Of a stretch of 64,000 nucleotides of DNA, positions 1-7,343 are shown in pieces. Origin of the DNA: Nonomuraea africana. Lineage in GTDB: Bacteria; Actinomycetota; Actinomycetes; Streptosporangiales; Streptosporangiaceae. Each line of letters begins with the position of its first letter. The stretch's first letter is position 1. The stretch lies in assembly GCF_014873535.1 (NCBI RefSeq), contig NZ_JADBEF010000001.1:3596001-3660000 (forward strand), in the 5' to 3' direction. The notes below the pieces were generated by a model that was not told the DNA's origin, made no database searches, and was given only the letters and a program-made list of their open reading frames with translations. Both the position numbers and the translations under genes were made by a program.

Positions 1-1
1 G

Positions 2-505
2 GGCATCGAGCTGACGGTGATGCTGGGCGCGCTGCTCAACGACTCGCCGCACACCCGTCCCGTGCCGATCGTGGGGTCGGCGACCGACGAGGGGCTGGCC
101 CGCTCGATCAATCTCGAGCTGACCCGCTACGAGGGGCCGACGGGCATCGTCGGCGTCCTGCAGCACGCGTTCGGCGCGGCGGGGCTGCGGGCGGTCTCAC
201 TGTGGGCCTCGGTGCCCCACTACGTGGCCCAGCCCCCCAACCCGAAGGCGACGCTGGCGTTGCTGCGCAGGGTGGAGGACGTGCTGGAGCTCCCCATTCC
301 GCTGGGCGACCTCGTGGAGGAGTCGCGCGCGTGGGAGAACGGCGTGGACGAGCTCGCCTCTCAGGACACCGAGGTGGCCGAGTACGTCAAGGAGCTCGAG
401 GAGCGCAAGGACGCCGCCGAGCTGCCCGAGGCCTCGGGCGACGCGATCGCCGCCGAGTTCGAGCGCTACCTGCGACGCAGGGACCACGACCCCGGCGACC
501 AGTGA
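2..505 (+). CDS. PAC2 family protein, C-terminal part
   Basis: The reading frame is already open at the left edge, so this is the C-terminal part of a longer gene whose start lies outside the window. The 167 visible residues resemble the end of PAC2-family proteins (proteasome assembly chaperone-like fold, common and poorly characterised in actinobacteria). Visible hallmarks are the GPTGIVGVLQHA stretch, the SVPHYVAQPPNPKATLALL stretch and an acidic helical tail with many Glu and Arg residues. It ends in TGA. Family assignment is from recognition of these stretches; the function is not known from the sequence. Confidence 0.75.
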   Translation, partial: GIELTVMLGALLNDSPHTRPVPIVGSATDEGLARSINLELTRYEGPTGIVGVLQHAFGAAGLRAVSLWASVPHYVAQPPNPKATLALLRRVEDVLELPIPLGDLVEESRAWENGVDELASQDTEVAEYVKELEERKDAAELPEASGDAIAAEFERYLRRRDHDPGDQ

Positions 506-774
506 GTCACGCGCTCTGACAGGTCCGCGTGACGGCTCGTCGCGGCCGGCAGAAATGTGGCAACTGACAGGGAAGTTTCAGGAGTTGCTTGCCACAATTC
601 TCTATGGTTTCGGGTAATAATCAGTGCCTCGCACGTTCCAGCGGTATTTCGCACATACCTGGAACGCCAACTCGCAACCATTGCACGACCAGGAAAAGAC
701 AACTCTGTAACTTCGGTGAATTGCGGCACGGCCACGTTGAACCTACCCATGTGACTGCGCACGTTAGGGCAACC
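506..774. other. AT-richer intergenic region with an inverted repeat
   Basis: This 269-base gap is clearly less GC-rich than the coding DNA around it. It contains an inverted repeat at 635-665: GTTCCAG-CG-GTAT pairs with ATACCTGGAAC around a 7-base loop, giving an 11-bp stem with a two-base bulge. No U-tract follows, so it looks more like an operator or a processed structure than a terminator. AGGG at 765-768 could serve as ribosome binding site for the next gene. No other gene is evident here. Confidence 0.4.
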
Positions 775-1326
775 ATGGCTACTTCCCATGTCGACCCGCA
801 CCAGAGAAGCCAGGAGACCAGGCGGCGCGTGCTTGAGATGGCGCTGTCGCTGAGGGAGGAGCGTGGCGGAGGCCCTGTCGACCTCTTCCTCGCGCTGCTC
901 CAGGACCGCCTCCCGCTCTGGCTGCGAATCCTGCACAACCTGTCCCACCTCGTGGGGAAGGGTCAGGTGAGCGACAATCTGCTCCCCATCGCACGGGCGG
1001 GCATCGACTACTACGCGGAGGTCCAGTCGGCGGCGCTGCCGGCCTTCACCTCCCCTTCGGTGACGGTCCGCTTCCGCGAGGCCGTCCGCGACACCGGTCT
1101 GGGCCCGATGGCCGAGATCCGTCCGCTGGCCGGGTACCTGGAGGCCGAGCAGCGACTCGGCAGGGTGGCCGCGTCGGTCGATCCGGTGGGCAGCGCGAGA
1201 CTGCTGCTGGCCGGGTGTTTCCAGCACGCCTACTACGAGATGTTCGTCGGCGCCGACGCGGGCCCTTCGCGGGACGCGAGTGCCGAGGAGATCGTCAAGG
1301 AGTTGCGGCTGGAGCCTGCCGCCTGA
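775..1326 (+). CDS. TetR-like regulator C-terminal domain lacking the helix-turn-helix
   Basis: A 183-residue protein. The ATG at 775 is preferred over upstream starts because the upstream translation is not protein-like and AGGG lies 6 bases before it. The first helix (TRRRVLEMALSLREERG) is what precedes the DNA-binding domain of TetR proteins, but the next residues jump directly to the ligand-binding type helices (DLFLALLQDRLPLWLRI). The roughly 35 residues that would form the helix-turn-helix are absent. The rest, including AGYLEAEQRLGRV and LLLAGCFQHAYYEMF, resembles a normal TetR C-terminal domain. It may be a decayed regulator or a dimerising partner without DNA binding. Its 3' end overlaps the convergent cbiX gene by 94 bases. 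Confidence 0.55.
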   Translation: MATSHVDPHQRSQETRRRVLEMALSLREERGGGPVDLFLALLQDRLPLWLRILHNLSHLVGKGQVSDNLLPIARAGIDYYAEVQSAALPAFTSPSVTVRFREAVRDTGLGPMAEIRPLAGYLEAEQRLGRVAASVDPVGSARLLLAGCFQHAYYEMFVGADAGPSRDASAEEIVKELRLEPAA

Positions 1327-1997
1327 TCGTGCCTGGCCCACACCAGGGCGGCGAGGTCGGGGTCGGCGCCGATCGGTTCGGTGACCACGTCGGCGCCCGC
1401 GCCCGACAGCCTGTCGTGGAAGAAGCCCGGTGCCAGCAGGTAGGAGGCGAGCGCGACGCGAGGGGCTGGGCCGCACCGCGTGCGGTCCAGCGCCTCGCCC
1501 ACCGTCGGGCCGCCGCCCGTGGCGAAGGCCGCGGTGACGGGCCGCGAGAGCCGTACGGCGAGCAGCCTGGCCGCGGCGCGCACGTCGGCGAGGGCCGCGG
1601 GGTCGGAGGAGCCCGCCGCGCCCAGCACGACCGCGTCGGTCGCCCGCAGTCCCGCCCTCGCGAGCCTGCGGGCCAGGGCGTGGGCCAGCAGCGGGTGCGG
1701 GCCGAGTGGCCCGGCGACGGCGGCGTCGGGCCGCGACCTCGCGATCACGTCCGGCAGGTCGATGTGGACGTGGTAGCCGCCCGCCAGCAGCAGCGGCACC
1801 ACCGTGACGGGGCCGGGCAGCCGGGGCAGGACGTCGGCGAGCAGCGGCCGGCTGATCTCGAGATAGGCCAGCTCCACCCTGCGTCCTGGCCGCAGGGCGC
1901 GCACCAGCGCGGTGAGCCTGGCGAGCGTCTCCTCCCCCGCCGCGCTGCGGGTGCCGTGCGCGGCGATGACCAGCGTGCCCCGCGCGTCCAGCCTCAC
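1233..1997 (-). CDS. CbiX/SirB-type sirohydrochlorin chelatase
   Basis: A 254-residue protein of the CbiX chelatase family, which inserts metal into sirohydrochlorin. Next to nirB the likely job is iron insertion for siroheme. The N-terminal LVIAAHGTRSAAGEE carries the family's metal-binding histidine, and LLLAGGYHVHIDLPDVI matches the second conserved histidine region. The GTG start at 1997 overlaps the stop of nnaR in a GTGA, indicating translational coupling. The last 30 or so residues after WARHDQA are low-complexity and are read antisense to the TetR-like gene, so the original stop may have been lost. No other chelatase gene is visible in this operon. Confidence 0.82.
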   Translation of the reverse strand: MRLDARGTLVIAAHGTRSAAGEETLARLTALVRALRPGRRVELAYLEISRPLLADVLPRLPGPVTVVPLLLAGGYHVHIDLPDVIARSRPDAAVAGPLGPHPLLAHALARRLARAGLRATDAVVLGAAGSSDPAALADVRAAARLLAVRLSRPVTAAFATGGGPTVGEALDRTRCGPAPRVALASYLLAPGFFHDRLSGAGADVVTEPIGADPDLAALVWARHDQAAGSSRNSLTISSALASREGPASAPTNIS

Positions 1998-3160
1998 AGG
2001 CCGTCCCCGCGGTGGGTGGCGAGGCGGTAGCCGCGCTTGACCACGGTCTCGACGATCCCGCCCGGCCCGAGCGCCCTGCGCAGCCTGGTGACGGCCATCT
2101 CGACCGCGTGCTCGGCCGAGTCGCGGGTGGCGCCGCCGGGCAGCACGGTCCGCAGCTCCGAGCGCGGCACCACGTGGCCCGGCTTGTCGGCCAGCCGCTT
2201 CAGCACCGCCATCGGCGCCGGGGGCAGCGGCTTGAGCTCGCCGTCCACGGCGACGGCGTGGCCGCGGATCTCCAGCTCGTGACCGCCGGCCACGAGCCTG
2301 GTCACGCTGTGCTCGGGCAGGTGCCTGGCGAGCGTCCTGGCGAGGGCGCCGAGCCGGGAGCGTTCCGGCTGGAGTACCGGCACGCCCTTGGCGACCAGCG
2401 GCTGCGCGGTCACCGGGCCCACGCAGGCGGCGACGACCCTGCCGCCGAAGGCGGCCAGCAGCGCGTCCTCGAGCCCGTCGGCGCGGGCGGAGCCGAGCAT
2501 GGCGAGGACGGCGGGCGCGCTGGTGAAGGCCACCGCGTCGACGCCGCCCGAGATGGCCTGGCTGACCAGCCTTCGCAGCGGCGAGGTGTCGCGGTAGGGC
2601 AGCCAGCGGTAGACCGGCACCTCGATGACGTCGGCGCCCGCGGCGCGCAGCTCGGCGACGAACCCGGTCAGCGGCTCGCCGTGCAGCTGCACGGCGATGC
2701 GGCGCCCGCGCAGGTCCTGGGCAAGCAGGTGCTGCTTGACCTCCTCGCAGGACTCGGTGGCGGGCGTCCAGTGGTCGTTCAGGCCCGCCGCGCGCACCGC
2801 TCCCCGCGCCTTGGGGCCCCTGGTGAGGAGCCTGGCACGGGTCAGGTGCTCCGACAGCTCCGCCGACAGTCCCCAGCCCTCGGCCGCGGCCATCCAGCCG
2901 CGGAAGCCTACGCCGGTGGTGACGACGACGTCGTCCACGGGCGCCTCCAGGCTGCGCCGGGTGGCGGCGAGCAGGTCGGTGTCCTCGGCGAGCGGCACGA
3001 GCCTGATCGCCGGCGCGCTGACCACCCGGGCGCCGCGCCGTTCCAGCAGCGCGCAGAACTCCTCCCGCCGCCTGGTCGCGGTCACCCCGATGGTGAACCC
3101 GGCCAGCGCGTCGGGCGCCGTCTCGGGGGATCTCGCCTCTTCCACGGTCAGGGCGCTCAA
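1994..3160 (-). CDS. nnaR: NnaR-type regulator: uroporphyrinogen-III synthase domain plus winged helix
   Basis: A 388-residue protein with two parts. Residues about 20-270 are a HemD (uroporphyrinogen-III synthase) domain, with GFTIGVTATRRREEF near the start and AFTSAPAVLAMLG in the middle. The last 90 residues are an OmpR-type winged helix, ending HAVEMAVTRLRRALG and VKRGYRLA. This fusion next to nitrite reductase is the architecture of NnaR, the nitrate/nitrite assimilation regulator described in Streptomyces and mycobacteria. The TTG at 3160 is chosen because it overlaps the nirD stop (TTGA) and follows a GGAGG. It may sense a tetrapyrrole or nitrite-linked signal, and may co-regulate with GlnR. 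Whether it keeps enzymatic activity cannot be told. Confidence 0.85.
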   Translation of the reverse strand: MSALTVEEARSPETAPDALAGFTIGVTATRRREEFCALLERRGARVVSAPAIRLVPLAEDTDLLAATRRSLEAPVDDVVVTTGVGFRGWMAAAEGWGLSAELSEHLTRARLLTRGPKARGAVRAAGLNDHWTPATESCEEVKQHLLAQDLRGRRIAVQLHGEPLTGFVAELRAAGADVIEVPVYRWLPYRDTSPLRRLVSQAISGGVDAVAFTSAPAVLAMLGSARADGLEDALLAAFGGRVVAACVGPVTAQPLVAKGVPVLQPERSRLGALARTLARHLPEHSVTRLVAGGHELEIRGHAVAVDGELKPLPPAPMAVLKRLADKPGHVVPRSELRTVLPGGATRDSAEHAVEMAVTRLRRALGPGGIVETVVKRGYRLATHRGDGL

Positions 3161-3501
3161 CGCCCCACCTCCACTCTGCCGTCGGTCACTCGGGTCGGAT
3201 AGGTCGCCACGGTCACCGAGGGATCGTCCAGGCACTCCCCCGTGACCAGGGAGAAGACCTGCTTGTGCAGGGGCGAGGCGACCGTGGGCTCCTCGCCCCT
3301 GCTGCCGACGATCCCGCGGGAGAGCACGTGGGCTCCGGTGAAGGGGTCGAGGTTGGAGATGGCGTGGACGCCACCGTCGAAGGTGCGGAACAGGGCGATC
3401 TGCTCCCCTTCGACCAGCGCGCAGGCGCCCCGCTCAAGCAGCAGGTCGGCGTAGGCGCAGACGGTGACCCAGACGCGGGCGGGCAGTTCGGCGACGGTCA
3501 T
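3157..3501 (-). CDS. nirD: Nitrite reductase small subunit NirD
   Basis: A 114-residue Rieske-like small subunit of assimilatory NAD(P)H nitrite reductase. It follows nirB with a 4-base ATGA overlap and is the usual length for the family. Visible family features are WVTVCAYADLLLERGACAL, the VHAISNLDPFTGAHVLSRGI region and SPLHKQVFSLVTGECLDDP. The positions where a true Rieske protein carries Cys and His are not all filled, as is normal for NirD, which does not bind a cluster. It acts in the cytoplasm with NirB to reduce nitrite to ammonium. Confidence 0.95.
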   Translation of the reverse strand: MTVAELPARVWVTVCAYADLLLERGACALVEGEQIALFRTFDGGVHAISNLDPFTGAHVLSRGIVGSRGEEPTVASPLHKQVFSLVTGECLDDPSVTVATYPTRVTDGRVEVGR

Positions 3502-5939
3502 CGGTGGTGCTCCTTTCCTGTCAGGCGGGTCAGGGGGATGAGAACCGGCTTGATCTGGTCGCGTTCGGTCTCGAAGACGATCGAGGGGTCGGGGACGCCC
3601 GGCGCGTTGACGAAGCTGACGAACCTGCCGAGCTTGTCGGGGTCCTCGATGGTGGCGCGCCATTCGTCGACGTACGTGGCCACGTGCCGCTCCATCTGCT
3701 CCTCCAGCGAGGCGCAGATGCCGAGGGAGTCGTCCACGACCACCGACCTGAGGTAGTCGAGCCCGCCCTCCAGCGACTCCACCCACGCGGCGGTGCGCTG
3801 CAGGCGGTCGGCGGTGCGGATGTAGAACATCAGGAACCTGTCGATGATCCTGATGAGCTCGTCGGTGGAGACGTCGGAGACCAGCAGGTCGGCGTGGCGG
3901 GGCTTGAAGCCGCCGTTGCCGCCGACGTAGAGGTTCCAGCCCTGCTCGGTGGCGATGATGCCGAAGTCCTTGGAGCGGGCCTCCGCGCACTCGCGGGCGC
4001 AGCCCGACACCGCCGACTTGAGCTTGTGCGGGGAGCGCAGGCCCCGGTAGCGCAGCTCCAGGGCGATGGCCAGGCCGACGGAGTCCTGCACGCCGTAGCG
4101 GCACCAGGTGGAGCCGACGCAGGACTTCACCGTGCGCAGCGCCTTGCCGTACGCGTGGCCGGACTCGAAGCCCGCGTCGACCAGGCGCTTCCAGATCTGC
4201 GGGAGCTGTTCGACGCGGGCGCCGAACAGGTCGATCCGCTGACCGCCGGTGATCTTGGTGTAGAGGCCGAAGTCGCGGGCCACCTCGCCGACGACGATGA
4301 GCTTCTCGGGGGTGATCTCGCCGCCGGGGATGCGCGGGACGACGGAGTAGGTGCCGTTCTTCTGGATGTTGGCCAGGAAGTGGTCGTTGGTGTCCTGCAG
4401 CGCGGCCCGCTCGCCGTCCAGCACGTGGCCGTTGTGCAGCGAGGCGAGGATGGAGGCGACGGCGGGCTTGCAGATGTCGCAGCCCCTCCCCCTGCCGCAC
4501 AGCGCGATCAGTTCGGAGAAGGTCGTGATGCCGCGCACGCGGACGATGTCGAACAGCTCGGCCCTGCTGTGGTCGAAGTGCTCGCACAACGCCTTCGACA
4601 GCTCGACGCCCGACCTCTCCAGCAGCTGCTTCAGCATGGGCACGCACGAGCCGCAGGTGGTGCCCGCGCGGGTGCACGCCTTGAGGCCCGGCACGTCGCT
4701 CACGCCGTCGCTGATCGCCTCGCGCAGCGTGCCCGCCGTGACGTTGTTGCAGGAGCAGACCTGGGCGTCGTCGGGCAGGTCGAGGGTGGCCGCCGACCCC
4801 GTGAACAGCAGGTCGGAGGGGGCGGCGGGCAGCGGCTTGCCGACGAAGGGCTTGAGCGTGGTGTACGGCGCGGCGTCGCCCACGCAGATCCCGCCGAGCA
4901 GCGTCCGGGCGTCGTCGGAGATGAACAGCCTCTTGTAGACGCCGCCCACCGGGTCCATGTAGGTGACGTCGAGCGCGCCCTCCATCGCGCCGAACTGGGC
5001 CACCTCGACGCCGAGGAGCTTGAGCTTGGTCGACAGGTCGGCGCCCTCGAAGGCCGACGCGCCGCCGAGCACGCGGTCGGCGGCCACCTCGGCCTGCGTG
5101 AAGCAGGGGCCGACCAGCCCGTAGACCGTGCCGCCGGCCAGCGCGCACTCGCCCACCGCGTAGATCGACGGGTCGGCGGTGCGCATGCCGGCGTCGACGA
5201 CGATCCCGCCGCGCTCACCCACCTCGAGGCCGCAGTCCCTGGCCAGCTCGTCGCGCGGCTTGATGCCGGCGGAGAAGACGACCACCGCGTCGCCGATCAC
5301 GCCGCCGTCGCTGAGCACCACCCGGCCGGGCTCGATCGAGGCGAGCGAGACGCCCGCGTGCACGGTCAGCCCGAGGTTGGAGATGTGCCCCTTGAGCACC
5401 GAGCCGCCGCCCTCGTCCACCTGGCGGGGCATCAACCACGGAGCGAGCTCCACGATGTGGGTGTCGAGGCCGAGCCCCCGCAGCGCGTCGGCGGCCTCGA
5501 GACCGAGCAGCCCGCCGCCGACGACGACGCCTCTCGTGGCTCCCGCGGCGGCCGCCCTGATGCTTTCCAGGTCGTCGATCGTGCGGTAGACGTAGGCGTC
5601 CTCGGCGCCGGGCACCGGCGGCACGAACGGCGCCGACCCCGTGGCCAGCACCAGCGTGTCGTACGGCTCGGCGTGTCCTTCGGCCGTGGTCACGACCTTG
5701 GCGGCCCTGTCGATGCCGGTCACCCGGGTGGACAGCCGCGTCACCACCCCCGCCAGATCCGGATATTTCAGGTCTTGGAAGCTGGAGCCCTGCAGGTAGG
5801 ACGTCAGCGCCACCCGGTCGTAGGCGGGACGGGGCTCCTCGCCGATGACCGTGATCGTCCCGTCGAAGCCCCTGTTCAGCAGGGTCTCGACCAGCCGGTG
5901 CGCCGTCGGGCCGTAGCCCACCACGACAAGTCTGTTCAC
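3498..5939 (-). CDS. nirB: Assimilatory nitrite reductase large subunit NirB
   Basis: An 813-residue protein. The N-terminal third is an FAD/NAD(P)H reductase domain (VVVGYGPTAHRLVE; later VVGGGLLGLEAADALRG). It is followed by Cys-rich BFD-like 2Fe-2S regions (CSCNN, CTRAGTTCGSC and GRGCDIC). The C-terminal half is a sulfite/nitrite reductase domain with the siroheme/4Fe-4S cysteines in CVGSTWCRYG and SGCARECAEA. It reduces nitrite to ammonium with six electrons. The GTG at 5939 is preferred because it overlaps the stop of the preceding gene (GTGA) behind a G-rich binding site; an ATG 24 bases upstream would add residues that look non-coding. Confidence 0.95.
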   Translation of the reverse strand: MNRLVVVGYGPTAHRLVETLLNRGFDGTITVIGEEPRPAYDRVALTSYLQGSSFQDLKYPDLAGVVTRLSTRVTGIDRAAKVVTTAEGHAEPYDTLVLATGSAPFVPPVPGAEDAYVYRTIDDLESIRAAAAGATRGVVVGGGLLGLEAADALRGLGLDTHIVELAPWLMPRQVDEGGGSVLKGHISNLGLTVHAGVSLASIEPGRVVLSDGGVIGDAVVVFSAGIKPRDELARDCGLEVGERGGIVVDAGMRTADPSIYAVGECALAGGTVYGLVGPCFTQAEVAADRVLGGASAFEGADLSTKLKLLGVEVAQFGAMEGALDVTYMDPVGGVYKRLFISDDARTLLGGICVGDAAPYTTLKPFVGKPLPAAPSDLLFTGSAATLDLPDDAQVCSCNNVTAGTLREAISDGVSDVPGLKACTRAGTTCGSCVPMLKQLLERSGVELSKALCEHFDHSRAELFDIVRVRGITTFSELIALCGRGRGCDICKPAVASILASLHNGHVLDGERAALQDTNDHFLANIQKNGTYSVVPRIPGGEITPEKLIVVGEVARDFGLYTKITGGQRIDLFGARVEQLPQIWKRLVDAGFESGHAYGKALRTVKSCVGSTWCRYGVQDSVGLAIALELRYRGLRSPHKLKSAVSGCARECAEARSKDFGIIATEQGWNLYVGGNGGFKPRHADLLVSDVSTDELIRIIDRFLMFYIRTADRLQRTAAWVESLEGGLDYLRSVVVDDSLGICASLEEQMERHVATYVDEWRATIEDPDKLGRFVSFVNAPGVPDPSIVFETERDQIKPVLIPLTRLTGKEHHR

Positions 5940-7336
5940 GCGGAAACCCCCTCTTGCTCGCACAGCCAGCCGACGATGCCCTCGACGGCGTCGCGGCAGG
6001 TGCCGCAGCCGGTCGTGGCCCTGGTCGCGGCGGCCACCGCGGTCACGTCACGCGCGCCGGACTCCCAGCACGCCCTGATCTGGCCCTTCGTCACGTTGTT
6101 GCACTGGCAGACCTTGGCCGAGTCCGGCATCCTGACCGGGCTGTCGGCCACCGCCGCGCCCGACACGCCGGGGAAGAGCAGTCCCTCCCGGTCGCCCGGC
6201 AGCGGCCCGCCCCTGTCGAAGAGCTGCGTGAGCGTGCCCACCGCGGCGCTCTCGCCCAGCAGGATCGCGCCCACCAGGCGGCCCTCGCGGATGACGAGCT
6301 TGCGGTAGGTGCCCCGCGCCCTATGGCTGAAGCGCACCACCTCGGCGTGCTCCTCGGTCAGATGCGTCTCTCCCATCGCGGCCAGCTCCACGCTCTTGGC
6401 CTTGAGCCTGGTGACCAGGCGCGAGCCCCGGTAGCGGGCGTCCTTGGCGGCGCCGGTGATCACGTCGGCGACCACGGCGGCCTGCTCCCACGCGGGCGCG
6501 ACCAGCCCGTAGACGACGCCGTCGTGCTCGGCGCACTCGCCGATCGCGAAGATCGCCGGATCGTCGGTGCGCAGCTCGTCGTCCACGACGACGCCGCGGC
6601 GCACCTCCAGGCCCGCCTGCGCGGCCAGCTCCGTCTCCGGCCTGACGCCGCAGGCCAGCACCACCAGGTCGGCTTCGACGAGCGTGCCGTCGGCCAGCCG
6701 TACGCCCTCGGGCAGCACCTCGGCCGCGCTCACACCGGTGCGGATCTCGACGCCGAGACCCGCGAGGGTCTCGCCGAGCACCAGCCCCGCCTCGGCGTCG
6801 AGCTGGCGCTCCATGAGGTGGCCGGCCAGGTGCAGCAGCGTGACCGGCAGGCCGCGGCCCGCCAGGCCGCGCGCCGCCTCGATGCCGAGCAGCCCGCCGC
6901 CGATCACGACCGCCTTCGAGCTCGTACGGCTGGCGGCGAGGATCGCCTGGCAGTCGTCGAGCGTGCGGAACGGGATCGCCCGCTCGACGCCGGGGATCGG
7001 CGGGACGATCGCGCGGCTGCCCGTGGCCAGCACCAGCACGTCGTACGGCACCCGCCGCCCGTCCTCGGCGATCACCGTCCGGGTCTCCCTGTCGATCTGC
7101 ACGACGGGGGTGCCGAGGACCGCCTCGACGCCGTGCTCGCCGTACCATGCGGGATCCAGCAGGCGCACCTGGTCGGGCCCCGAGCTCCCGGCCAGGACGT
7201 TCGACAGCAGCACCCTGTTGTAAGGCTGCCAGGTCTCCGCGCCGAACACGGTGACCTTGCTCTCCTTGTCACGGGCGCGCACCTCGCTGACCAGGCGCGC
7301 CCCCGCCATGCCGTTGCCGACGACGATGATTCTCAT
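5936..7336 (-). CDS. FAD-dependent oxidoreductase with BFD-like 2Fe-2S domain (nitrate reductase electron transfer)
   Basis: A 466-residue flavoprotein resembling the front half of NirB: MRIIVVGNGMAGARLVSE for FAD, VVIGGGLLGIEAARGLAG for NAD(P)H, and a C-terminal BFD-like domain with CQCNN and CGTC. It lacks the siroheme domain. In actinobacteria such proteins sit next to NasA and are taken as the electron-transfer subunit passing NAD(P)H electrons to nitrate reductase. The ATG at 7336 is chosen because the FAD motif begins directly there and GAGGAGCG lies about 12 bases upstream. The gene starts 7 bases after the nasA stop and ends overlapping nirB. Confidence 0.88.
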   Translation of the reverse strand: MRIIVVGNGMAGARLVSEVRARDKESKVTVFGAETWQPYNRVLLSNVLAGSSGPDQVRLLDPAWYGEHGVEAVLGTPVVQIDRETRTVIAEDGRRVPYDVLVLATGSRAIVPPIPGVERAIPFRTLDDCQAILAASRTSSKAVVIGGGLLGIEAARGLAGRGLPVTLLHLAGHLMERQLDAEAGLVLGETLAGLGVEIRTGVSAAEVLPEGVRLADGTLVEADLVVLACGVRPETELAAQAGLEVRRGVVVDDELRTDDPAIFAIGECAEHDGVVYGLVAPAWEQAAVVADVITGAAKDARYRGSRLVTRLKAKSVELAAMGETHLTEEHAEVVRFSHRARGTYRKLVIREGRLVGAILLGESAAVGTLTQLFDRGGPLPGDREGLLFPGVSGAAVADSPVRMPDSAKVCQCNNVTKGQIRACWESGARDVTAVAAATRATTGCGTCRDAVEGIVGWLCEQEGVSA

Positions 7337-7343
7337 TGGTCGC

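Noticed and set aside
3504..6308. A 934-codon plus-strand open frame antisense to nirB and its neighbour
   Set aside because: It is a composition shadow of high-GC genes: rich in Gln, His, Arg, Gly and Asp with no recognisable motifs, while the minus strand carries full family motifs.
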